Shown here: positions 11,998 through 20,674 of the stretch, one piece after another
Position numbering within the stretch: position 1 is the stretch's first letter
How the letters are laid out: every line of letters starts with the position of its first letter
Origin: Paramacrobiotus richtersi
Taxonomy: Eukaryota; Tardigrada; Eutardigrada; Parachela; Macrobiotidae
Direction of reading: 5' to 3'
Assembly (NCBI GenBank): GCA_034698045.1
Contig: JAQGAU010000010.1
Coordinates: 1 to 64,000, forward strand
DNA length: 64,000 nucleotides
Position numbers and translations under genes: made by a program
Notes under the pieces: generated by a model
What the model was told of the DNA's origin: nothing
Seen by the model: the letters and a program-made list of their open reading frames with translations, nothing else
Database searches by the model: none

Positions 11998-12207
11998 CTA
12001 ATTGTACATATATAACAACCGGCAATAGTTGACTGACATTTTTTCAATTATTATACGATAGCGAGAATACTGTTCCATACCCTTACGCAACGTGCAGTAC
12101 CGCTGCATGATGCATTCAGCGTAGTGTTCGCCAATCCCGAAAAAAGTACGGCCCACAAAACAGCCGAGGAATACGAGCAGGACCTGAAGACAGTAATTGG
12201 GGCTCAT
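11998..12207 (-). CDS. Possible small secreted cysteine-containing protein, 69 residues
   Basis: From the ATG at 12207 the frame reads MSPNYCLQVLLVFLGCFVG, a strong signal-peptide-like start, then a short mature part with cysteines in ECIMQRYC and NYC, rich in Tyr and Arg. There is no recognisable family. The open frame extends upstream without a hydrophobic N-terminus, so this internal ATG is preferred only on the signal peptide. A plus-strand frame overlaps (12124-12336), and codon use does not clearly decide between them. Confidence 0.3.
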   Translation of the reverse strand: MSPNYCLQVLLVFLGCFVGRTFFGIGEHYAECIMQRYCTLRKGMEQYSRYRIIIEKMSVNYCRLLYMYN

Positions 12208-12317
12208 GGTAATGTTGTCAGATTTGTGTCTGATTATGCTACTAAAAATGTTCGGAAGAACAGTTTCTTTGCAAGTGTTGGTTCTTTCAACGATCAGTCC
12301 GATAAAATGTTTAGTGC

Positions 12318-12380
12318 TGTAAACTGGCCTGCCTAAGTTTTCAGAAATCCGGACACTTGCTGTTTTGTTCTGCATTGGAC
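12318..12380 (+). repeat. Shared 3'-UTR-like block, copy 1 of 3
   Basis: GTTTTCAGAAATCC..ACTTGCTGTTTTGTTCTGC is closely matched at 15060-15120 downstream of the small secreted gene and more loosely at 15905-15965 downstream of its decayed copy. The match hints at a third, now unrecognisable member of that gene family just upstream. Confidence 0.5.
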
Positions 12381-12466
12381 ACGGTCGTACTTCATTCGTT
12401 TGCCGAACTGTTGTTATTCAAACGGCAGCACCTTTGAAAAATTAATAACAACGCTGATTTTCCGCA

Positions 12467-12522
12467 TGTCAGTCGACCGTTTTGTCAGTCGACGCGACTC
12501 AACGTCGTTTTGTCAGTCGACC
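12467..12522 (+). repeat. Short tandem GTCAGTCGAC repeats
   Basis: Three copies of GTCAGTCGAC, two of them preceded by TTTT, lie within 56 bp, separated by a GACTCAACGTC segment. There is no coding frame. It may be a small regulatory cluster or simple duplication. Confidence 0.5.
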
Positions 12523-12840
12523 AGACGCAAGGGCATAAGAAAATGCATTTTGGAACGGGGGGATTATTTTCCGAATAAAAAGCTTTAATCTGGATCTGGG
12601 TGACGCTATTGCCAGGTACATACGTACAAGCGACTTCCGATTTCGGTACTATTACAGTAAGAGCAGCAATCTAGCTCTCTGACTGCGATAAGATTGTGCC
12701 GGCGCTTTCATGATTTTTCCCTTGCCATCGTGTTGAGTCTCCGCATGCAGTAACACTTAACAGCAGCTCGAATACGGATGAATTATTAAATCACTCAGTT
12801 GTTTGCCAAAAGTTGTAAAAACAGTTGATCGAAAACCGCC

Positions 12841-13766
12841 ATGGACGAAGAGGCCCATTCCACGGTGTCCTACAACTCGTATCAAAATGGTCCTGATTCA
12901 CCAGTCGCGGCCAGTAGTCCGACGGGGGAGACCGGATTCGATCGGCATTATCGTATTGGTACCGGCGGGATTGGGACCGTTATGGCTTGGGTATCAGCAT
13001 TTTAGAAGAATCTTGGTAGAATAAAATAGCCGTGCTTGGCAAATACTTATATGATTTTCTCAAATGTTGTGCTCTATTGGTAGGGCTGGGCCCTACTGTC
13101 AATGATAGCCGTTGAGACGTCCCTCGATCGTGAGCGTACCTTTTTAGCGGAAAAGTTCCACGAGGTTTCCATTGTGATGTCCTGGGTATTTTTAACACTT
13201 TTCATCATCTTCGTTGTCCTGCACTATCGGCGTGGATTGTTCGGCCGCGTCACGGACACCACCATAAAGTTCATTGTAAGCTACCAAAAAAGCTCTTCCA
13301 TCAACTTTGCTGAAATAAATTTGACTGCCCAGTTGCACATCTAGAATAGCGTATATTCTCGCATTACCACACACACACACACACACACACCTTAACGCTG
13401 TTTCTTAGGTGATTGGACATTCAGGATTTTGGGGACTGCTCGTCATTATTTCGTCCAGTGTGTTAGCTAGCTTCAAAATATCCCGTGGCCTGGCTGCGAG
13501 CGCTGTTAGTGACCACTTGTTTGGTGCTTAGTTATTTCTCCAGTTTAAAATAATCAAAGATTCGGATTGACTTTACGTGCTGTTATCTCCTAATATTGCA
13601 ACCGAATGCGTACTTGTAGCACAGGATTAGAAAGTACAGTATCGTTTTGTTTTAACAGGGATTCGGATTCTTCGAAGCCTTTGCCCTGTTCGGGGTTGTG
13701 GGTCTGACCGTAATGGACTTGAGGGGCAAGCTGCATGCACCCCAGATATCCGTTTCCAACTCCTGA
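12841..13766 (+). CDS. Four-helix membrane protein, MARVEL-like, 181 residues
   Basis: Four exons join in phase 0: 12841-12990, 13084-13275, 13409-13504 and 13659-13766. The N-terminus is polar (MDEEAHSTVSYNSY), then four hydrophobic helices follow, near residues 42-60 (GGIGTVMAWGWALLSMIA), 82-102 (SIVMSWVFLTLFIIFVVL), 117-136 (GHSGFWGLLVIISSSVLASF) and 147-165 (GFGFFEAFALFGVVGLTVMD). The layout of short loops and small-residue helices resembles MARVEL/CMTM-type tetraspan proteins of vesicle membranes, but I see no diagnostic motif. A paralogue with the same exon boundaries lies 3 kb downstream. Intron 2 contains a CA microsatellite. Confidence 0.75.
13367..13390. repeat. (CA)n microsatellite
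   Basis: A run of about 12 CA dinucleotides lies in intron 2 of the membrane-protein gene, just before the exon 3 acceptor. It could affect splicing or serve as a length marker. Confidence 0.95.
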
Positions 13767-14567
13767 CAATTAACCGATACAACTACCCATGCAGCTTTCT
13801 AAATCGTGTTTTCAGCACTGCTTGCCGTTGATAAAGCGTGACCTTTAAGATGCCACTTCTTTCAGTAGCCTGTTTGGAATTTTAATATTTTATGAATTGC
13901 TAGTCGCAACATCATCCGCGAGTTTCATTTGAAAATTGTGAAGGAAGCGTTCGTTAGAACAATGTCACAGTTTTGAGTGATGCCCAGATGTTCTCCGATA
14001 AATCAGATTAAAAGTTGTGATTAGTGTGTATAAGGAAATCGGTTGCTCTTTCGCGTGCTAACTTCGATAAATTCTTTATTTTATTTTTGGAAAATTCACT
14101 GTGTCAACATTGTTTCAGGGCTGTTGCAAAATAAAGAACAAGCACTACCGAATTTGTGAGTGATGTATTTCTCTGCTAGTTTGCACTTAGTTGGCTCCGC
14201 TCGACATTTTAACTTGTAAGTTACAAGATTTGTTTTCTAACTATGTGTTGCTACAGTCATATAACTTTTATTAGCAATCACACGGAAAAAAATTGGCGGC
14301 ACTCTCAATTCATATAGTTGGTTACTTTATCACAAAATTATATCCGCTACTCAGTTGTGTTCTAGTTCCTGCTAGGTGCCCTCCGGAATTAATGTCAGTG
14401 TTCATTACGATTGCGGCTGTTCTACGCGGTTTTTTGTTGATTAACTGTTATTTTGCAGACAACGACAAAATCCATAACCATCTATCACACCTGTGACAAT
14501 TGTCAGTGCTCGCACGCGGAGAAACGATCACAGCACCTCACCTGCTCAGAAAACAACCTGATTCGCA

Positions 14568-14573
14568 TATAAA
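14568..14573 (+). promoter_or_regulatory. TATA box of the small secreted gene
   Basis: TATAAA in the context GCATATAAAGGCTAC lies 104 bp before the ATG at 14672. The tandem copy has the same context at 15437 but reads TATCAA, a decayed box. Confidence 0.6.
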
Positions 14574-14671
14574 GGCTACAAGCGTGTGCAATATTTGCAC
14601 CGTTAGTAAAGTGGATTCTGTTGTTTTTCTTCTACTGCCACCTTGCTGCTGCAAGCTAACCAACCGTTAGC

Positions 14672-14929
14672 ATGAATCCTGCACTGGCAGTGTCATTCTT
14701 CGGTGTTCTGTTGGTAGGAATCTATGCCGATCCGCCGAGCGAGTGGTCCCACACATGCTACGATCTCCAGAAGAAAGTTTGCGGCGTCTTGACGGCTGAT
14801 GCTACTGCCACAGTCATCGACAACGGACAGATTTGCAAAGGATGTCTGGACAATTTTAAAGACTGCTACAAGGGCGAGTTGAAAGATGTCATCGCGGAAT
14901 TCGAGAATCCCGAGGACAAGAAGTCATGA
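14672..14929 (+). CDS. Small secreted cysteine protein, 85 residues
   Basis: An intronless frame opens with the signal peptide MNPALAVSFFGVLLVGIYA, with likely cleavage before DPP. The mature part of about 66 residues has five cysteines (HTCYDL, KVCGV, ICKGC, KDCYKG) and an acidic tail (DVIAEFENPEDKKS). No family is recognised; the odd cysteine count would allow a disulfide dimer. A TATA box lies upstream and a 3' block shared with two other loci follows. A frameshifted tandem copy starts 850 bp downstream, so the family has duplicated locally. The ATG is the only one that gives a signal peptide. Confidence 0.75.
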   Translation: MNPALAVSFFGVLLVGIYADPPSEWSHTCYDLQKKVCGVLTADATATVIDNGQICKGCLDNFKDCYKGELKDVIAEFENPEDKKS

Positions 14930-15059
14930 CAGTAGCTTGTTCCACGGTACATGTCCCCCCGCATAATCATCATATTGACCGACTGTCAGCGAATCCCGGA
15001 GCAGTTTTCCGAATTAGACGCACGTTTTAACTGATGTACGTTTACCCATAATGTGCGCT

Positions 15060-15120
15060 TAACAGCCCAGTTTTCGGAAATCCTGTTACTTGCTGTCTTG
15101 TTCTGCTTGGAACGCACATA
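15060..15120 (+). repeat. Shared 3'-UTR-like block, copy 2 of 3
   Basis: Lies about 130 bp after the stop codon of the small secreted gene and matches 12318-12380 (GTTTTC.GAAATCC and ACTTGCTGT.TTGTTCTGC). Confidence 0.5.
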
Positions 15121-15436
15121 TCGCATATGTGTTTCTTCGCATATATATACACACATATCGCTACGTGTTTCTTAATGGCTATAGCCCGGACTACAAACCC
15201 AGCCCGGACTGTAGCATGTGGCATGTTATATGTAGCACTAATTCAATATCATTGTTTCTGCCATCTGTTGAGTGCTTTGCTCGTTAATTATCCATTACCT
15301 TTGTTAATGTCCAATTAGCTGTGCATCTTGCCTTCCGGCTTATTCATGTGTTGCAGGCTACAAATTAGGCGCCACATAATGCTCATCGCAGCACAGAATT
15401 ACAAAGCACAAATGCTCAAAAGACACCTTAACTGCA

Positions 15437-15443
15437 TATCAAG
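15437..15443 (+). promoter_or_regulatory. Decayed TATA box of the pseudogene copy
   Basis: TATCAAG sits in the same context (GCATATCAAGACTAC) as the intact TATAAAG of the functional copy, about 85 bp before the pseudogene ATG. Confidence 0.45.
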
Positions 15444-15521
15444 ACTACACTAACTTCGCATCGTTTGACAAATAAACTGTTGAAAAAAACTGCGCCTTTT
15501 GCACAGCAATCGACCTTTAGT

Positions 15522-15830
15522 ATGAACTCCGCATTCCTGATTTCTTTCTTTGGCGTTGTTTGTTTGGGAACATTCGCGGACCCGCCTAGTGTGGCCAGTT
15601 GTCATACACGTGCTACGATCTCAGAAGAAAGTCTGCGGCGCATATAAGTACATCGAAAGCCATGAATGACGGCGATATTTGCCGAGCTTGTCTCGACACG
15701 TTAATTTGGAGACTGTTACAAGGGGTCATGCACCCTTCTTTAGACATGAAGGACGTGATTGCGGAATTCGATGATGCCGATGACAACAAGCACTATACAG
15801 TGGCTTGTACTAATGTTCGTGTCATGGAGG
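15522..15830 (+). pseudogene. Frameshifted tandem copy of the small secreted cysteine protein
   Basis: The signal peptide is preserved (MNSAFLISFFGVVCLGTFA then DPP), but the frame is lost straight afterwards: homology continues in another frame (YTCYDLRRKS, NDGDICRACLDT), shifts again at the former KDCYKG site (FGDCYKG in a third frame) and returns as MKDVIAEFDDADD. At least two frameshifts and a degraded TATA box make this a pseudogene. Its similarity to the copy at 14672 remains clear, so inactivation is not ancient. Confidence 0.8.
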
Positions 15831-15904
15831 TCGAGTATCCGAATCGAGTGGGCGTGAATCCCGGAGCAATTTGTGGAAATTAAACACTGAACTGATGTAA
15901 GCCG

Positions 15905-15965
15905 TTTGATTGCCGCTGGCCTTGGAACCCCTGTAACTTGCTGCTTCTTCTGATTCGTATACATT
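15905..15965 (+). repeat. Shared 3'-UTR-like block, copy 3 of 3
   Basis: A weaker match (CCTTGGAACCCCTGTAACTTG and the following TGCT.CTTCTG) follows the pseudogene in the same relative position as copy 2. Confidence 0.35.
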
Positions 15966-16239
15966 CTGTTGTTGTTGCGTTAGCAAAACTGCTTGACGGC
16001 TGAACGGTAATTTTAAGCGCAGCCCTATCAAATGGCATGGTCAAATGTTATGGTCCATTAACAAGGGTATATGATCGTATATCGCATTAGCCATCCCCGT
16101 TCGATAAGATGAAGGGTGGCACTGTCCTCATAAAACGTATAGAACGATGTATTCACTATCTTTTCCGCATGCTTAAATATCAGCGATAGATCGAGTTACA
16201 GTCTGGCTGATGCAGTGACAACTGTTTATCTGTAAAAGT

Positions 16240-17181
16240 ATGGCGGAAATACCTCCTGCAAGCGCATCCAGTGGCACTAACCAGGGCGCTGCTACGCCTA
16301 CACCGGTCGCTGCCTCCACGGGGGAAAGTGGATGTGAGCGGCATTATCGGATTGGCGCTGGCGGAATCGGGACTTTTATTGCCTGGGTACAGTCTACAGA
16401 TATTTGTTTTTTCGAAGTACCATGCTGGAGGTCGACAAAAATAGATACCAAAAGTTTATTATTTTGTATCCCAATAACCTCATACTGTAGCATCGGGTGT
16501 CTGGCTATTATAATAGCAACCTCCTGCTGTCTAGTTGTCGGCCTCCTGCATGATACCGTAACAGGAAACTGAACACATACTACAACGCGTTCTGTGAGCG
16601 CGAAAAAAGTATGTTGTCAAACCGTGCAAAAAGCATGCGCATTGCCGGTACAGTGCTTTCAATTTCAAAGTGAAGTGTATTTCATTTCCTCGCGTTTGCG
16701 CTTGATTAACATCAGAACTAACCTTGTGTTCTACGGCAGGGCTGGGCATTGTTGTCGGTGATAGCTTTTGCGACATCTATCGGCAACGCCCGTATCTCTC
16801 CGGCCGCCATATTCCATGGAGTTTCCATTGTAACATCCTGGGTATCGTTAACCATTTGCATCATTTTGATGCTGCTGCATTTCCGCTGTGGATTCGCTTC
16901 CTCGCTCAGCGACAATAACAAACATTTTATGGTAAGTTGTGGGTTCTCTCTATGCTTATTGTGGTTTTGGCTGTAACTAAGTTAGCTTCGATTCCCTTCG
17001 AAACATATGATCGTGATACACAGCTCCCTTTCGATTGAAAAATTGGGAACTATAGCAAAACAATCACAATTGTGACTTTTGTCAGATTATTGCCCATTCT
17101 GGATTTTTGGGAGTCGTTGTTTTTATTTCGTCGTCTGTGCTAGCCGGTTTCGGAGCAGTCGGAGATCTGGCACCTAGCATT
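16240..17181 (+). pseudogene. Second copy of the four-helix membrane gene, last exon missing
   Basis: Three exons with the same lengths and phases as exons 1-3 of the 12841 gene are intact: 16240-16386, 16740-16931 and 17086-17181. Protein landmarks match, such as RHYRIGAGGIGTFIAW, GWALLSVIAFATS, VSIVTSWVSLTICIIL and AHSGFLGVVVFISSSVLAGF. Exon 3 ends at a proper donor (ATT/GTAAGT), but no exon 4 encoding the fourth helix is found. The AT-rich repeat block begins about 140 bp further on. Either the gene was cut by that junction or its last exon lies far away. Without it the protein would lack helix 4 and a normal stop. Confidence 0.65.
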
Positions 17182-17324
17182 GTAAGTCAAGATGAAACGC
17201 AGCACCTTTTCATCGAATGTTCCGTACAGTCGACGAACAACTTCTGATTTTCCGCTTTACGTACCAACTTCACACGATCTGCCTATTAACTAACTGGTAA
17301 CTGGGACAAATTCTTGGTATACAT

Positions 17325-17400
17325 CCTTCGGAGAACCACGCTAGATTTGGTGATGACGCGTGGTTATTATGAAAACGCTAAACGATATATATTATCGATA
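17325..17400 (-). repeat. First copy of AT-rich-block repeat at the compositional boundary
   Basis: On the minus strand this reads as the block also found at 44965-45050 and 61100-61175: a GCG..TCATAATAACCA.GCGT core then TCTAGCGTGGTTCTCCG. It marks where repeats of the AT-rich part begin. Confidence 0.6.
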
Positions 17401-17409
17401 TATATTTGT

Positions 17410-17612
17410 TACGAGGACATCGACCTTATCTGTCCAACGTGTGTACTGCGGCTCATAAGTGCCCAACCGTTCCTCCCAATGCTTCGGCAATGAAGAGAGT
17501 GCCTCGCAACTCCACGCTCCGCGTTGTGCTTTTTCCGTTTCCTTGAAACTTCTGTTGTTGCGTTTATACAACACCAAAATTCTCACATGATGATAAGGTC
17601 GATGTCCTCGTA
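17410..17612. repeat. 21-bp perfect inverted repeat enclosing 160 bp
   Basis: Positions 17410-17430 and 17592-17612 are exact inverse complements, beginning TACGAGGACATCGACC; similarity continues weakly outward into TATATAT. The enclosed segment is more GC-rich than its surroundings, and its minus frame contains LPKHWEERLGTYEPQY. It may be a small MITE or a captured exon piece. No transposase is present. Confidence 0.6.
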
Positions 17613-17804
17613 CTGTTGTATATATACGGTAACGTTACTGTTGTACACGTCATTTTAACAATAATTTATGTAACAAATAAGCGGTTACCTTTTTGTTAGT
17701 CTTACGTATATCATGAGGTAATATTATGATATTATGATGGTATTACGGATATCATGACCTTCTCCGAAAACAACTAAGGTAAACATTTAGAAGGCAAGTT
17801 GTAT

Positions 17805-18215
17805 TGTATGCTTGGGGAATTTTTGTATGGACTGGGAAGCTGTTATTATGTGCCTGGCGTATTTTTGTAGCAATTGTCGTTGTTTATATGTCTGGTGGAT
17901 TGTTTAAGGAACCGGGAAACCGTTACTATATGTCTGGAGGATTTTTGTGGCTGCGATGGTGCGAGACTTTTATCTTGTGCCTGGGGGATTTTTATAGCAT
18001 CTGGAAAAGTTTTGTTGTATGTGTGGTTGGTGGATGGTTGATATATAGTTGGTGGAGTTTTGTATTTGTATTTGTAGAGACTGGCGAATTTGTATCATAA
18101 GCCTGGGGGATTTTTGTATAATCTAGGGAATTGTTATTAAAAGCCTGCCGAATTTTTGTAGTGACTGGGAAACTTATATTATAATCCTGGGTGGATTTTG
18201 TAGCAACTGAAATCT
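17805..18215 (+). repeat. 42-bp minisatellite array, forward orientation
   Basis: Degenerate units alternate GCCTGGGGGATTTTTGTAG with AGACTGGGAAACTTTTATTA. About ten units are recognisable. Open frames inside (such as a 98-codon one from 17804) only translate the repeat. The same unit recurs forward at 25375-25800 and inverted at 35430, 59625 and 63170. Confidence 0.8.
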
Positions 18216-18959
18216 GTCAAGTCATAGATCCATTATTGGGGTTTATTCGTTTAAACGGCGACCGATGGTGCACCGATGACCGATGGTAGGAACTACGGTG
18301 CGGGAATGGGTGGTAGTCCTATACACAGAAATACCCAGGAAATAATTTGTTTACTGCTGAGAACTAATTATGTAACTTCTAACCGGAGGTGAAAGATCTT
18401 TATACGAATTTACCCTTTTAAATAAAACTTTCTGGATTTGTAATTTTCTGGATTTTGAAAATGCTTTGTAAAAATCCTTGCTGATTGTTAACCATGCATA
18501 AAAAATGGGTGGTAGTCCTATACATACATGTACCCTGAAAATAATAATGTATGTTGTTAACGACTAATTAATAAAGTTGTACTTCTCACAAAAATTAAAT
18601 GGTTAAATTCCGGTTTGTTTGTTTTTCGTTTTGCGTTTTCATAATAAAGATGCGTATAATTTTAATCCGGAAGAATAAACACAAATGAAACAGGATCACG
18701 GTGCTATTAAATTAAATCACGAATTTATAATTCGCTGGATTTTGTGAAAATACGCCTGGTGCAAGGAAAGCGTTCATCGTAGCGATAAAGTCCAGGTAAT
18801 GTCTTACCTCATTTATTTTGTTGAAATTGATAACAGAAGAACATAATGATTTAACAACCGATTACCCAATCATCAGCGAGAACCTGTAGTTTTCTGTCGT
18901 TTGAAAATCGAAAACGGTACAAAATATTAAAAATATTACATCGAAATATTACAGACGGT
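18216..18959. other. Intergenic repeat DNA between minisatellite and fusion gene
   Basis: Two diverged copies of the core repeat lie at about 18306 and 18505 (ATGGGTGGTAGTCCTATACA and similar). Otherwise AT-rich, with no gene seen. Confidence 0.5.
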
Positions 18960-20674
18960 TTATTCCTGGCATGCAGAACGAATAGCAGAGCTAACATTGC
19001 GGAAGTAGACGTCATTAACGGCATCCCGGGGTTTGATACGGCTGCTGGGTTGGTGTTGGAGCATCTTTTTGATTAAACAGAATAAGTCCTGAACCGATAA
19101 TTTGGAGATATCATCTTCCCGAATATGGTGCTACGGAAAGCATGAAATAAAAATGTATTACGTAATAAATATTGATAACATTTGATGTATAATCATAGGT
19201 GGATTGTTTACATCAATAGGATGGCAATATTGTTCCATTTCCGGTTGAAGAATGATCCTCTTAAGGGATCCGTTTCTGTAGAAGGCACTGTCCGTTGTCA
19301 TTGATGGTGGAAGTTTCCCTAAACAGCTGGAAATAAACAATGTTTGTGAATATACGTAAAAAGTTTTGCAGGAAAGGGAAGATGTGGTATACTTCTCCAT
19401 GAAGGCTAAATGATGTGCGTCGTTGGCAGTCGGGAATAATGGTGTACCGTTGTACAATTCGTAGATCACGCATCCAATGCTCCATGTATCGAGAGGATAG
19501 GACCAGCATTGTTCTAGAAGAACGATGATTTTGTACATATGTATGTAAATCAGCTATTATTATCTGTCAATTGATAAGTCGATTAATATAAGAGGACAGC
19601 CGGGTAATTTTACTTACGTAAAAGGATTTCGGGAGGACGGTAATGTCTTGTGGCGACTTTTACTGGATGATCTTCCCATTTGAAGATGGCATTGCCAAAA
19701 TCGATGAGCTTTATACGACAGTTGCGCATTACGGTGATATTAGGTTTGTTGGGCAGAAAGCTGCTGACAGAATCAGAGATGTTGTTGGAATCAACGAAAA
19801 CATAATTTTCCGGTTTTTTATCCGTATGGATAATGTGGTTTTTTCGGAGGAATTGGGCTGCCATACACATTTGATAGGCCATATCTCGAACCTGAGAAGG
19901 TGTGTAGCGTAAAAAATGTATGTCAAAGATGGTTTCAGGGTACTTATGTAGAAAGGTTGACCGCCCTGGGGTGTTATGAACATTTATTGTCCAATAATTA
20001 ATACTAAAATTTTGGCTAAGTAAGTAATATTGATAGATATTATGTTGATAAATAGGTACATGTACAAAAATTACCTGATCCAGTTTGAACGGATGGAAAT
20101 TATTTTCTGCCAAGACGGAAAAGATACTTCGTCCTAATAATTCGAAATTAAGGCAATAATGTTCGTGGTAAAGACAATGATCGAGCAGATTAACGAAGAT
20201 AATTTTTCCTGGTCCAGTCATTGTGCGGAGTTTCTCAAGGATTAGCGCTTCCTCTTCAGCAGCTTCATGACGGTTCAGTTGCAGGATTTTCAAAGCAGAC
20301 GGTTGTGAATCAAGTTGGTGCAGATTCTGTACCTATACGGATGGTTTACATGTATAGAAAAATTTAAGAATAATGTGCATGTATGTATACTTTGAACACT
20401 TGTCCAAATGTTCCACTGTCCAGATTTTCCATAATCTTGTACTTTTCGGCGATGACAGAATCGATTGGGCATTTCAGGAACCCATTTTTGTCTCGGACGA
20501 TTTTATCCATACTCAAACGAAGTAGAGGGACAGGTACGGACTGAGAATTTGTTTCAATGTTGGTTTTCGGCTTTACTGGTTTAGCAGGAATGGGCTTGGC
20601 TTTACGTTGCAGACGTTTTGGAAGGACTTTCTTTTCAGCTTTTGGTTTGCGTTGGTTCATTACCAATAACGTAC
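18960..20674 (-). other. CLK/LAMMER dual-specificity kinase module
   Basis: The module has a glycine loop LDSGTFGQVFKV, the ATP lysine in ALKIL, the catalytic loop HTDKKPEN (CLKs have HTDLKPEN), DFG in LIDFGNAIF, the activation segment VATRHYRPPEILL, helix F DTWSIGCVIYELYNG, the LAMMER-like HHLAFMENCLG and the C-lobe end RIKPRDAVNDVYF. About 406 residues run from the acceptor to the stop at 18960. All catalytic residues are kept, so activity is likely. CLKs phosphorylate SR splicing factors in the nucleus. The first loop glycine is Ser-shifted (DSGTFG), and Lys replaces Leu after the catalytic Asp. Confidence 0.85.

Noticed and set aside
17392-17586. Minus frame with LPKHWEERLGTY read as a WW domain
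   Set aside because: The second conserved Trp/Pro of a WW domain is missing and the segment lies inside a small inverted-repeat element.
17804-18100. 98-codon open frame
   Set aside because: It only translates the 42-bp minisatellite; the residue pattern repeats with the DNA unit.
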